Part shown: in pieces, positions 17,287 to 25,991 of the stretch
Layout: each line of letters starts with the position of its first letter
How positions within the stretch are numbered: position 1 is the stretch's first letter
NCBI RefSeq assembly: GCF_009729075.1
Contig: NZ_VTGY01000022.1
Location: forward strand, 248,001-312,000
DNA length: 64,000 nt
Reading direction: 5' to 3'
DNA from: Mycolicibacterium sp. CBMA 226
Lineage (GTDB): Bacteria; Actinomycetota; Actinomycetes; Mycobacteriales; Mycobacteriaceae
Position numbers and translations under genes: made by a program
Notes under the pieces: model-generated
What the model was told of the DNA's origin: nothing
The model's database searches: none
The model's input: only the letters and a program-made list of their open reading frames with translations

Positions 17287-18135
17287 GTGGGCGACAATTC
17301 CGACCTCCACACCAGCGATGGCGCCGACGTTCCGACATGGGCGCAGTCCCGCGAACAACGCGACCATGCCCAGGCGCAAGCACACTCGCGCTACCTCGAC
17401 CACCTCACCGCCGTCCTCACCCAGTGCGGCGTCGCCGACCCGGCGGAGCTGGCGGAAACCGTACTCGACGCGCTCCTGGTCTGGCGCGACGTCGACAGCG
17501 GTACACCGTGCCGGTGTTCCTGTCACCCCCAACTGCCCGACAGTAGCCGGCACGACTACGGTTTTACCTGCCCGTGTTCACAGCTTGGGGGCGAGCGCAG
17601 TCGGTCATGGGAGAACTGGCGCAACACCATTGAGGCGTATTGGTCTTCCCCCGAGGGCCAACAGATCGCAGCCGCAGAACAGGCCGCCGACGCCGAATTC
17701 GCCGACTGGCTGACCACGCAGGACAGCGTGACGATGAGCAGGCTCGCAGACTTCGCGCCCGAACAGTGGACTGGCGAGATCGACGGCCACCGCTTCGAGT
17801 TCCGCGAACGCCACGGCCAATGGAACATCGAAATCGACCAGCACCCCAGCGGCCGCTACATACAACACGTTGCCGGCACCGATCCCGACGGCACACTCGT
17901 CTACCGCGAACGTGAGATCGAGGAAGGAGAGCACATCGGCTCCGGCACCACCGCGGATGAAGGCTACGGCTCGACGCTCATCGAGCGGGCACGATTCATC
18001 ATCGACAAGATCCGCACCCACCTGACCCGCCAAACCTGCCGCTACCACCTCGACACCATGGAACACCTCGATGCACTGCTGGGCGCGCCGGCTAGGTGGT
18101 GCCCCCTTTGCGGAGCCCGCCGAGCCAGCCCGTAG
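17287..18135 (+). CDS. Unknown cysteine-rich cargo protein
   Basis: A 282-residue protein starting at GTG 17287. It carries two Cys clusters: PCRCSCHPQL with TCPCSQLGG around residues 78-100, and WCPLCGARR at the very end. The middle is acidic and aromatic, with a plausible beta-sheet domain (GEIDGHRFEFRERHGQWNIE). Zinc binding is likely. No catalytic signature is recognised. It sits between the two tniQ genes, so it is either cargo or an accessory of this element type. Confidence 0.6.
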   Translation: MGDNSDLHTSDGADVPTWAQSREQRDHAQAQAHSRYLDHLTAVLTQCGVADPAELAETVLDALLVWRDVDSGTPCRCSCHPQLPDSSRHDYGFTCPCSQLGGERSRSWENWRNTIEAYWSSPEGQQIAAAEQAADAEFADWLTTQDSVTMSRLADFAPEQWTGEIDGHRFEFRERHGQWNIEIDQHPSGRYIQHVAGTDPDGTLVYREREIEEGEHIGSGTTADEGYGSTLIERARFIIDKIRTHLTRQTCRYHLDTMEHLDALLGAPARWCPLCGARRASP

Positions 18136-18534
18136 CCGGCAGTTCAGTGGAGCTGACGCAGTCGCCCTCTGTGCGTTCCGGGATCTCGTCACATTGATGC
18201 GAAACCTTGCTGCGCTTGAGCGAACCCTTGATGCCCGGCGCGGCGGTGTGATGCCGATCGGTCGCTCCGCTGCGCCGACGGCGGTGGGGTAGATCCGGCT
18301 GGGCACCCGGAGGCTGCTACTTCTGTCTCCTGAGCGACCAGCTCACACTCCGCCTGCTGGTTCTTTGGATCAGCCACAGGCCGGATCTACCAAGATTCAT
18401 AATGCCTTACTAGTAGCGCAGAAGAAAGGACTAAAGTCTGTTGTAGCGAAACCGGTCCCGCTTACGATCACGCTATGTACGTTGCTGCTGCCAAGCATAC
18501 TGAGGCAGCGTCTATGTGATTGTGCGCAAGATTG
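18136..18534. other. Intergenic region with one TACTAGTA site
   Basis: No convincing gene. A short open plus-strand stretch (18150-18292) encodes a helical peptide (RDLVTLMRNLAALERTLDARR) that may be a gene remnant. At 18408-18420 lies CTTACTAGTAGCG, with TACTAGTA at 18410-18417. It is preceded by ATAATG, the same context as the larger palindrome at 21471. Confidence 0.5.
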
Positions 18535-19008
18535 ATGGATGGTGGTGTCGTTGTGACGGCACTACTAGTAGGGCTGATCGTCTTCGACTCCTATCGCGGG
18601 CACGGTGAGGCTCAACTTCTCGGTTCTGTCGACAAGTCGAGGAATGCTACGGAAATGCGGTACATCGAAAGTAGTCGGGTTCTGGAGTTGACCGCCCGCA
18701 ACATCTCCGCCTTGCTGGCCAAGCTGGACGATCAACTCTCGTCGCGGATCTTGTTGTGCCCGGCAGGGGCCGTGATGGTGCGAGCAGTGGAGGACACGGT
18801 CGTCGGCGGCGACGAGGCTGCCACCAGGGTTGCCGCCACCTCTGAAGGCGTCGTAACTCTCACCCGTCGGGAACTGCAGCACCTGTCGACACCTGGCGCT
18901 TCGACAGTGGTCGGGCCGTTCACCGTGCGGTCAGTACCCGACGATGCGCACTACCTCAATCGAGCACCGGGTGTGATTTACATGCCCGAATCCGGAGAGA
19001 CCCGCTAG
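18535..19008 (+). CDS. Unknown cargo protein
   Basis: About 157 residues. The N-terminus GVVVTALLVGLIVFDSYRG is hydrophobic enough for a short membrane or core segment. The rest is soluble, with a helix LELTARNISALLAKLDDQLS and Thr/Val strands. No family is recognised. A GTG at 18554 would remove six residues. The palindrome CTACTAGTAG lies inside the first codons (18562-18571), so a regulator binding there would also block this gene. It converges on the second tniQ. Confidence 0.5.
   Translation: MDGGVVVTALLVGLIVFDSYRGHGEAQLLGSVDKSRNATEMRYIESSRVLELTARNISALLAKLDDQLSSRILLCPAGAVMVRAVEDTVVGGDEAATRVAATSEGVVTLTRRELQHLSTPGASTVVGPFTVRSVPDDAHYLNRAPGVIYMPESGETR
18562..18571. promoter_or_regulatory. 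CTACTAGTAG palindrome within the start of the cargo gene
   Basis: A perfect 10-bp palindrome identical to the core of the 21471-21484 site. It probably belongs to the same operator set. Confidence 0.5.
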
Positions 19009-19294
19009 CTCATATGCCTTAGCTGCGGGGAAAGTGGATAGGCAACGCGGGCCCCGACAACGGCGGTGGGCGCCAGACAGACTGCCACGTGTCTTGCGTG
19101 GCCTCTCTGTGGGCGGCGCTATGACGTCGTGCACGCCCCGCTGGCTGGTGTGCGGTCTCGATTCGCCGGAGGTGCACAAGTTCGGCTGGCCTCGGACCCA
19201 TCCTGATGGCGGCTAGGTCAACGGGTCTCGAATAGTTCTGGGTAACAGCAGAATTCGGCTAGTACAGGGCCCTGATCCCCACCGGATGCGCCGA

Positions 19295-21457
19295 TCAGCT
19301 AAGTGGCGGCCGCAACGGAATCCCGTACTCGCGCGCGAGCCGGCCGACCACACGCGGCGAGACGCCCACAAGCAATGCAATCGCCCACAGCGACTGACCT
19401 TGGCGGCAATACAGGTCGATGAGTCGGTCGCGCGGCAGTTCCGCGCGCGCGATCTCCAAGAGAGCGCCGCGTACAGCTCGCGGCTGGCGCGGCGCGGGAT
19501 AGTCATTCAGAGTTTCGCGCACGACATCAATAGATACGTTCAGCGCGCACGCAGCCATCCCCATCGACAGTTTGTTCACTCGGATCAACCCGTGCAGACG
19601 CTCGGCATCCACGCCGAACCACGGGCTTTCGATATCCAACGGAATGCCGAGCGCATCCAGCGGCGGATGCCAGCGCAGTGGTTCACTCGCCATCCCGTGC
19701 GCGTCCAGAAACGTCCGGCCGTAGCGGTCGAGTGCCTTTACCTCCTCGGGAGACAGTGTGGCCGGCAGCTCGATGAACCGTTGCCACATACCCGTCCCTT
19801 CAGCCGTTGCGGTGCTGCGCCGCTGCGGTGAGCCGGTGAGACGTTCGCGTAACCACCAGTCACACAAGCGCGCTCGGACCGGGTCGTCGAGCGGCATCTG
19901 CGCATCGCGACAGACGCGGCGCCAGCCTTGATCCGTAAGTAAGTCCCGCGCGACGAGTTCACGGCGCCGCTGATAGTCAATCGGACATACATCCTTGCCG
20001 AGACACTCGGCAAGGTTTGTCAGCATCGATGCTGTTGTCGCCCAATCATCCTGAGACGACAGCACCCCGAGCACGCGACCTACTTCGCGGGCAGTGGTCA
20101 CTGATCCCAACCGCGCACAAGCCAAGGGGATGCCGATGCGAGAACCGACTACAAACAGCGCCACGCTCAGCGCCATCCGCACCCGGGCCATCCCGACACC
20201 TGGCGCGTTAACCCTGAATGCCAGCCCCGGCCACAGCGATGCCGGCACCGATCGATGTATCGACCGGTCGCGGTCGGGCCGTCGCGGGTGCTGAGACCAG
20301 ACCCGGTGTCTGAGCTGATCTGTCGGCCCGAGAACGATTCTTACACAAGATAATTGGACGTCCTTCAGGGGCGCGCTAACCTGTCGATCCCAGACGATGG
20401 CCGTCGCCGGCGCCCACGCACCTTTGGCGCGCATCGAGCCAATCAGCCATCGCAACCGCTGACCTCCAGCGGTCGGGTCCGAAGCTTGCAGAACCGGCAT
20501 CGCCGCACACGCCGCGACTGCCATCGTCGCCGACACATCGTGGGCCAGCCACAGCGACGCAGCCATTTGATCGGTCTGTTTACCCTCGATCACGTTGCGC
20601 TCATGGATCATCCATAGGTCTGCGGGCACTCGCTCCGCGACGTCATCGACGCAGGCATAGCGCATGATCTGCTGCCCCAAGACGGTGATATCGGTGATGA
20701 ACTGCAGCGCGGACGCCAGCGACTGTGCGTAGATGCCGAACGAGGCGAATCCTGCCGCCATGACGGCGAGGATGTGCTTCTGGGCTGCCAATGCTGGATG
20801 ATGCTCGGTTAAATCAACTGTGGGGGCGGTCGACAGTTCAGTTCCGCAGCGCTGCAGACTGCGGCCCCAGCTGGTGGGTGCCCGGCAGGTACATCGACCC
20901 GGTTGCGGGACCAGGCTGCCGGGCAGAGGGCGCCTCCGCTGATCACCACAGCAGCTCGGACAGATGTCCACCAGCAGGCAACGGTGCTTGGGGCAGGCAA
21001 ATGCCCACCGCAGCTTCCACCACAGCTGCCACCGCCCGCCACTCTCGGCGAGGCATATCGGGCAGAACCGCGAACGAGGCAGCGTCAACGTGCCTGCGGT
21101 GACTGACTCGGCAGGGGCCGTACCGAATAGGGATGAGGAGGTCATCGACGCGATGGCCTCAACCCTGACGCCCGTTGCATAGCTGATTGCGGCCAACTGA
21201 CCGGTTGTCGGTGAAACAGTGAAATGTGGCACCCGCACCCGGTTGCATTCATCGTGCAGTCCCACAGCCGTGAGGACCTCACCCCACGTCACACCGCTGC
21301 GGCTCCCCAATGCTTCCATCCAGGACTCGACACTCTCGCCGGCAACCGGCTCCAGCCGAAGCGGCAGCGTGCGTATGGCAAAGGGCGGGCACCGAGCAGC
21401 AGAAGAATCGGCTCGATTGTGACCGGGCAGATTCTCAGCGTTGAGTGCGTGCCCCAC
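19295..21457 (-). CDS. tniQ2: Second TniQ/TnsD-family target selector
   Basis: A TniQ protein of about 720 residues. The domain starts at AIRTLPLRLEPVAGESVESW, and the zinc ligands C133, C136, C156, H159, C167 and C170 match those of the first TniQ one for one. It ends after a single HTH-like segment (SLWAIALLVGVSPRVVGRL), so it lacks the extra HTH and LysR-like tail of the first copy. Paired TniQ/TnsD proteins in other Tn7-like elements serve different target pathways, and that role is inferred here. The GTG at 21457 (or TTG at 21460) lies 13 bases from a perfect palindrome, so expression is probably repressible. It is divergent from the XRE gene. Confidence 0.88.
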   Translation of the reverse strand: MGHALNAENLPGHNRADSSAARCPPFAIRTLPLRLEPVAGESVESWMEALGSRSGVTWGEVLTAVGLHDECNRVRVPHFTVSPTTGQLAAISYATGVRVEAIASMTSSSLFGTAPAESVTAGTLTLPRSRFCPICLAESGGRWQLWWKLRWAFACPKHRCLLVDICPSCCGDQRRRPLPGSLVPQPGRCTCRAPTSWGRSLQRCGTELSTAPTVDLTEHHPALAAQKHILAVMAAGFASFGIYAQSLASALQFITDITVLGQQIMRYACVDDVAERVPADLWMIHERNVIEGKQTDQMAASLWLAHDVSATMAVAACAAMPVLQASDPTAGGQRLRWLIGSMRAKGAWAPATAIVWDRQVSAPLKDVQLSCVRIVLGPTDQLRHRVWSQHPRRPDRDRSIHRSVPASLWPGLAFRVNAPGVGMARVRMALSVALFVVGSRIGIPLACARLGSVTTAREVGRVLGVLSSQDDWATTASMLTNLAECLGKDVCPIDYQRRRELVARDLLTDQGWRRVCRDAQMPLDDPVRARLCDWWLRERLTGSPQRRSTATAEGTGMWQRFIELPATLSPEEVKALDRYGRTFLDAHGMASEPLRWHPPLDALGIPLDIESPWFGVDAERLHGLIRVNKLSMGMAACALNVSIDVVRETLNDYPAPRQPRAVRGALLEIARAELPRDRLIDLYCRQGQSLWAIALLVGVSPRVVGRLAREYGIPLRPPLS

Positions 21458-21470
21458 CAAGCAAATAATG

Positions 21471-21484
21471 CCCTACTAGTAGGG
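21471..21484. promoter_or_regulatory. CCCTACTAGTAGGG operator between tniQ2 and the XRE gene
   Basis: A perfect 14-bp palindrome in the divergent promoter region. Two shorter copies of its core lie at 18410-18417 and 18562-18571. The position next to an XRE gene is typical of an autoregulated operator that also covers the tniQ2 promoter. Confidence 0.65.
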
Positions 21485-21520
21485 CAGACTTTGGCTCTTT
21501 CGGCATCGTTACTTGGATGC

Positions 21521-21781
21521 GTGCCCACGCGACCGAGCCAAAACGACCCGAAGCGGGTCGCAGCGTGGGATCGACGTAGAAACCGCGTGGGGCTGCGGAT
21601 ACAGCGTGCACGCCACGAACGAGGTCTCACCCAAGAGCAACTGGCTCTGCTGTCGGGGGTGTCGCGCAACGTATTGATGGATGTTGAGCACGGGCGCAGG
21701 GGAATACTGCTCGATCGAATCTTCGACATTGCAAAGGCGCTCGGTATGTCAGCGGCTGAACTACTAGACGGCGTTCGATAG
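21521..21781 (+). CDS. XRE-family repressor
   Basis: An 86-residue single-domain HTH protein. The motif RIQRARHERGLTQEQLALLSGVSRNVLMDVEHGRRG followed by LDRIFDIAKALGMSAAELL is a textbook lambda-repressor/XRE fold, here cited in two parts. The GTG at 21521 is chosen; a TTG at 21491 would add ten residues and place the start right next to the palindrome. It most likely binds the CTACTAGTAG sites and controls tniQ2, itself and possibly the 18535 gene. Confidence 0.8.
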   Translation: MPTRPSQNDPKRVAAWDRRRNRVGLRIQRARHERGLTQEQLALLSGVSRNVLMDVEHGRRGILLDRIFDIAKALGMSAAELLDGVR

Positions 21782-22023
21782 CGGCCCTACCGCGCCGAGA
21801 CTGCGAACTTCACGCATGCGCTCACGCGGCGGGAAGGGATAGCGTCGAGTCATTTTCGCAGGCGGGGCTAACTTTGTGCGGGCATCATGGGCGACCCCTC
21901 ATGACAGCGCCCAACGCGCGACGTTGCCCGGCTGGTCTGGGCGCCGGGTGGCGGGCCGCCCGACTCGGAAGTGTTCCGACGACCGCGAGCCCGCGACCGG
22001 GGGACGCGCTCTAGTGTTTGAGC

Positions 22024-22252
22024 GTGACGAACAACAGCGCAGCGGACGTAGCGAAGCTGCGCGGAGAGCGCCGCCGGATGCGTACCCGCACGGCGATCCT
22101 GGATAACAGGGCAAACACAACTTCTACAATGGCTTGCAAAAAGGCTGGTCCTTGCAGTCCACCCCGGCGTCGTTCACCGAAGTCTATCCGCCCGATATTC
22201 AAAGTAAGATGAAGGACATCATCGACGACGCGGCTGCGCCGCAGAAGAGCTG
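22024..22252 (+). pseudogene. TetR N-terminal stump fused to an unknown C-terminal fragment
   Basis: From the GTG at 22024 the frame reads KLRGERRRMRTRTAILD, the start of a TetR-family DNA-binding domain, and then loses similarity near 22103. A different frame from about 22110 encodes GKHNFYNGLQKGW and ends KDIIDDAAAPQKS with a stop at 22252, the tail of an unrecognised protein. Both are remnants joined by a deletion. Confidence 0.4.
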
Positions 22253-22885
22253 AAAAGACAACGTTCCCAACGCATTTAATACCAACACGGCTGCTGTCGG
22301 TGCGGCAATGGTTTTCGCGCATGTCCGGCGAGCCGCTCGCAAAGGGTAACAGCGACGTATTGGCGGCATCGAGCCCTCGGGTTCTGCCGGAGACGTCGGG
22401 GCCGGGCAAATGCCTCCGCGATGGTGCGCGGTGTCTTCGATGCGGGCCATCACCTGGCGTGCGGACAACTGCGGCAGCCGCGAACGTGCCAGTGCGACAA
22501 CACCGCTGACGACAGTGCGGTGTAGCTGCTTCCCGACAATGTGCGCCCGTCGGGCCGGCAGTCGACGAGCCCGTCGTCCTGGGCGCTCAGCGACAGGTGT
22601 CGCTGGACATCGTGCACACCCCGATGGAATGGAGGCTCGCCATTAGTGAGCCACCGCCGCCGAAATGCGTTCCCCTCCAGCGATGTCGGGGTCTGACCCT
22701 ACGTGCCCGAGAGCGTCGATGCGACCATGCCGCCATCGGGAAAGACATCAAACTCGGTGATGAGATGGGTAGTCATGATCGGTGGTCTTGTCGGCTCGCG
22801 TCACCTTCCCTCCTCGACCACGCAAACCGGGGAAGACCCAAATAGGTGCATTGATGGGGTCGCGGGTCGATTTACGATTGGGTGT
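22253..22885. other. Stretch without a supported gene
   Basis: Short overlapping frames occur on both strands but none has a start, a ribosome site and a recognisable protein. The region lies among truncated genes and probably consists of decayed sequence. Confidence 0.5.
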
Positions 22886-23030
22886 ATGGCGGGGGTGTTA
22901 CGGGTGGATCCGAAGGCACTGCGTGATGCTGCGCAGGCGCAGACAGAGGTAGCGACGTTCATATCGACGATGCACCCTGACCGGCTAGCTGGTACTGCTA
23001 ACGCAGCTATCACGTCGTGGGGAATAGCTT
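22886..23030 (+). pseudogene. EspC/DUF2580-like ESX substrate, N-terminal fragment
   Basis: The ATG at 22886 opens a frame reading GVLRVDPKALRDAAQAQTEV, the N-terminal helix of the EspC-like family secreted by mycobacterial type VII systems. Similarity stops near 23030, where the strand becomes the tail of the opposing pca locus. It is a truncated relic that marks the left edge of the foreign DNA. Confidence 0.5.
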
Positions 23031-23114
23031 TCCAGCACCGATCGGTGCCGGCCGTGTCTCGACGGGGCGCAGTACCCGTCCGAAGTCGACGGTGTCTATG
23101 ACGGGGACGGTCAT
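23010..23114 (-). pseudogene. Truncated gene start downstream of pcaB
   Basis: An ATG at 23114 overlaps the pcaB stop (ATGA) and reads TVPVIDTVDFGRVLRPVETR before the frame ends at the junction with the EspC-like relic. The coupling to pcaB suggests it was the next gene of the pca operon. Only about 30 codons are left, too few to name it. Confidence 0.4.
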
Positions 23115-24340
23115 GTCAGCCTCTCGACCAGGCCGTTGGCGAGGTGGATTGCGCTGTCGATTAGTTCTCCGGCGGCGCCGAAATAGTCTGGTGTGGGCCT
23201 CGATCCAAGCCACGACGCAATCGCGCGCTGTTCGCCGATGACGTCAATTGCGGCCAGATTGGCGCCCATGCGATCAAGATTGATACGCAGACCAGTGAGC
23301 AATTCGGATGCCTGAGACGCGGCTACCAAGGTCCGTCGGCCCAGAATGCGGAGCGTATCCCATTCCGCGTGCCATGCGCCGTCGGCGCGCTCGTCGTTGC
23401 TGAGTGCCGCCACAGTGTGCAGGGTGGCCGCTAGCGGCGGAGTCGTAAGTGCCGTGCGGCGTAGGAGTACGGAGAGCACCGGGTTGTTCTTGTCGGGCAT
23501 TACTGACGATCCACCGCAGCATTGCCCGCCCGGTTCACTCAGCTCACCGATTTCGGGTCGGCCAAGGGTGAGGACATCGGCAGCGATACGGCCCCAAGCG
23601 TCGGTGCAGGTGACCAGTGCATCACCCGCATCGCTGATCGGAGACCTACTGGTATGCCACGGTACACTTGGTTCAAGGCCTAGAACGTCGGCGGTGTCGT
23701 CGGCTAATGCAAGTGCGACGTCTGCCGCGCGGCCGCGCCCGTGCCAGACCGCCGCAATCTCCGTTGCTGCTGCCAGAGTGCCTGCCGCACCGCCAATTTG
23801 GACGGGTGTGCGCAGACGATCAACGGCATCGGCGGCGGCGCAAATGGTGTTCAGCCATACTGCGGCCTTGATGCCGAAAGTGGTTGGAAATGATGACTGT
23901 GTCAGCGTGCGCGCGACTGTTGGGGTCGTGCGGTGGACGTCAGCTAGCTCGACGAGGCTGCGTAGCTGCACAGCCAGGTCACCACGTAGCCGGTTGACGC
24001 CAGCGTGCAGCGTAAGGACCAGGGCACTGTCGATCACATCTTGGCTCGTCAGCCCGCGGTGGATCCACTGCCGTGCGGATTCGGGAGCACGCTGCCGCAG
24101 AAGTCTGACCAAAGGGATGGCGGGATTTGCGCCATTTTCGGCTTCTTTGGCGATGACCTCGAGGTCGGCGTCGTTGATCAAGGTCCTCAGGTCGCATTTG
24201 GCTGTCTGTGCGGGAATGATTGTGTTGCGGCGGAGCGCTTCCAGCCACGCGTTCTCAACGTCCACCATCGCGAGGCAGACCGCAGAATCGGTGAAGTATT
24301 GGCCGGCACGGTGATCACCCGGCCAAAGCAAGTTAGCCAT
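23111..24340 (-). CDS. pcaB: 3-Carboxy-cis,cis-muconate cycloisomerase
   Basis: A 409-residue member of the fumarase/aspartase superfamily. The signature GGSSVMPDKNNPVLS (near residue 281) is the mobile catalytic loop of PcaB and its relatives. LTSQDVIDSA and TLTQSSFPTTFGIK are the other conserved regions. PcaB converts beta-carboxymuconate to gamma-carboxymuconolactone in the protocatechuate branch of the beta-ketoadipate pathway. It follows a pcaG remnant, the usual pcaHGB order, and overlaps the next start. The enzyme looks intact, but its operon partners are broken. Confidence 0.88.
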   Translation of the reverse strand: MANLLWPGDHRAGQYFTDSAVCLAMVDVENAWLEALRRNTIIPAQTAKCDLRTLINDADLEVIAKEAENGANPAIPLVRLLRQRAPESARQWIHRGLTSQDVIDSALVLTLHAGVNRLRGDLAVQLRSLVELADVHRTTPTVARTLTQSSFPTTFGIKAAVWLNTICAAADAVDRLRTPVQIGGAAGTLAAATEIAAVWHGRGRAADVALALADDTADVLGLEPSVPWHTSRSPISDAGDALVTCTDAWGRIAADVLTLGRPEIGELSEPGGQCCGGSSVMPDKNNPVLSVLLRRTALTTPPLAATLHTVAALSNDERADGAWHAEWDTLRILGRRTLVAASQASELLTGLRINLDRMGANLAAIDVIGEQRAIASWLGSRPTPDYFGAAGELIDSAIHLANGLVERLT

Positions 24341-24509
24341 GTAGAGCTCTCGGGTAAGTCAAAAAGACCGTTTCCTGTGCTCCCTGCAGGTGAATGTCGA
24401 ATCGGTAACCCGAACGATCTGACCGACATATCAGCATGTTTCGGTGCTCCTCGGTGAGTCCGTTAAGCAGCGCTGCGTCCGCGAGATTGCCGGTGGGCGC
24501 GTAGGCCGA
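24333..24509 (-). pseudogene. pcaG: Protocatechuate 3,4-dioxygenase alpha subunit, C-terminal remnant
   Basis: About 55 codons remain (NLADAALLNGLTEEHRNML, then GYRFDIHLQGAQETVFL). That matches the C-terminal end of PcaG. It overlaps the pcaB start by 8 bases. Upstream, near 24510, the sequence switches to a PAS-like fragment, so most of pcaG and all of pcaH were lost in a rearrangement. Confidence 0.7.
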
Positions 24510-24754
24510 CTTCGTAGGACAGCACAACGTAGTCGTCACTACCGTTGTCCCAGTAGCCGGTCCGCTCGTTTGCGTCCACCGCTTCGCACGTTGCGGCGGG
24601 CATGGCCGTCTCGAACGGGCGGGGCACCGGGCACGTCGGACACGTCGTCCACGGCCAGGATGGCCGCGCCTGCAGCATTGATGTATCGGAACCGTCCGCT
24701 GCGATCAACAACTGCGAGTCCTGAGGCGATTGCCTCAATGATGGACCCGTCGGT
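24510..24754 (-). pseudogene. PAS-domain protein fragment, left copy
   Basis: The minus strand encodes SIIEAIASGLAVVDRSGRFR and YINAAGAAILAVDDVSD, a PAS sensory fold start. After a frame change it continues as RPFETAMPAA and ANERTGYWDNGSDDYV. The frames do not join, so it is a relic. A close copy lies at 63493-63688. Confidence 0.65.
24561..24754 (+). repeat. Left copy of a roughly 195-bp direct repeat (PAS fragment)
   Basis: This stretch aligns with 63493-63688 in the same orientation, with most bases identical by eye and long exact blocks such as the one around the phrase AACAACTGCGAGTCCTG. The two copies bracket about 39 kb that holds almost all catabolic genes. Confidence 0.75.
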
Positions 24755-24758
24755 CCTT

Positions 24759-25181
24759 TCACCGTATTGGTGCCGTCGCGGCATCTTTGTCAACCAATAA
24801 CGTGAGCAGTCTGATGAGCTGCTCGAGCGCGTCGACCGGAAGTCGCCCGATCTCCGCCGGCGGTCGGAGTAGAACGGCGTCCGGGGTGGTCAGGGCGTTA
24901 GTGCCTGCCGGCGTTAGCGTTACGAGCTTTCGACGTTTGTCGTCTGGGTGTGGGCGGCGCTCGACGAGGCCGTCGGATTCCAGCTTGTCGACGATCCGGG
25001 TGGCGTGTGGGGCGTCGATATCACTCATCTGCGCGAGTTGGACAAGAGTGGCTGGTCCGCCGCGAAGGTGGCAGAGGAGTTTATCGCGGACCCCACGGCG
25101 TCGAAGGTGCGTTTCCATGAAGCCGTACATGAGCGACCATGCATGTTGGGCCAAGTCTCCTTGCGGCAGTGACGAATTCAT
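24759..25181 (-). CDS. MarR-family regulator
   Basis: About 140 residues. The winged helix is clear: TLVQLAQMSDIDAPHATRIV, DKLESDGLVERRPHPDDKRR and KLVTLTPAG. The ATG at 25181 is chosen (a TTG at 25196 would add five residues). It follows the SDR gene on the same strand with a 39-base gap, so the two may be co-transcribed. MarR proteins commonly respond to aromatic acids. The ligand is unknown. Confidence 0.85.
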   Translation of the reverse strand: MNSSLPQGDLAQHAWSLMYGFMETHLRRRGVRDKLLCHLRGGPATLVQLAQMSDIDAPHATRIVDKLESDGLVERRPHPDDKRRKLVTLTPAGTNALTTPDAVLLRPPAEIGRLPVDALEQLIRLLTLLVDKDAATAPIR

Positions 25182-25220
25182 TGGAGTCTGACCCAACGCA
25201 GGCAGATCATCAGCGCACCG

Positions 25221-25991
25221 TTACAGCATCATCCCACCGTCGACGTTGAACGCCGAGCCGGTGATGTTGCGGGCTTTGCTCGAGGCCAGGAAGGCCACCA
25301 TGTCGCCGACGTCTGTGGGTGTCTGATACCGGCCGAGTGGAATCAACGAGAGAAACGCATCCCACTCCTCTTGGAAGCTGACGCCCTTGCGCTCGCTGAG
25401 CTGTTCGACCACTTTGACGTGGAGATCGGTCGCGACGATGCCGGGGTGCACGGAGTTCACGGTGATGTCGAGCTTCGCAAGTTCGCTTGCCAGGCTCTGG
25501 GTCATTCCGACGATTGCGAACTTCGACGTCGAGTAGGGAGCGATCAAGGCAACGCCTCGCTGACCGCAAATCGATGACATGTTGATGATGCTTCCGCCTC
25601 GACATTCGATGAGCGCTGGAAGAAGAGCCCGGGTCGTCGTGAAGGTGCCCCGCACATTGACCGCCATCAAGAGGTCGAACTCTTCATCCGTCACTTCAGT
25701 GGTGTTGCGAGAGCCGATGTTCATGCCGGCGTTGTTGACCAGAATGTCCACCCGTCCGAGTTTGCGCAGGACCGTCGACGCCATCGCTCGCGACGAGTCG
25801 GATTCTCGTACGTCGAGATGTACTGCGAGCGAGTCATTTTGCAACGCGGCGGCTTGCTTCTCGGCTTCTGCGAGATCGATGTCGGCGATGGCTACCCGCG
25901 CGCCTTCAGCGCTGAGTTTCTGTGCACAGGCGAGGCCTATGCCTTTGGCTCCGCCGGTGACGACGGCTACCTTGCCCGCGAGATCGAACAT
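25221..25991 (-). CDS. Short-chain dehydrogenase/reductase
   Basis: A 256-residue classical SDR: TGGAKGIG nucleotide motif near residue 12, NNAG at about 89, catalytic Ser in NMSSICGQ, YSTSK (Tyr/Lys near 155) and a C-terminal FNVDGG. An Asp at the end of strand 2 (IADIDL) suggests NAD preference. It is the first gene of a minus-strand pair with marR and is divergent from the LysR genes. The substrate is not evident; dihydrodiol or hydroxyacyl oxidation are options. Confidence 0.85.
   Translation of the reverse strand: MFDLAGKVAVVTGGAKGIGLACAQKLSAEGARVAIADIDLAEAEKQAAALQNDSLAVHLDVRESDSSRAMASTVLRKLGRVDILVNNAGMNIGSRNTTEVTDEEFDLLMAVNVRGTFTTTRALLPALIECRGGSIINMSSICGQRGVALIAPYSTSKFAIVGMTQSLASELAKLDITVNSVHPGIVATDLHVKVVEQLSERKGVSFQEEWDAFLSLIPLGRYQTPTDVGDMVAFLASSKARNITGSAFNVDGGMML

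Noticed and set aside
10286..21781. CRISPR-associated transposon
   Set aside because: No repeat-spacer array and no cas gene was seen inside or next to the module.
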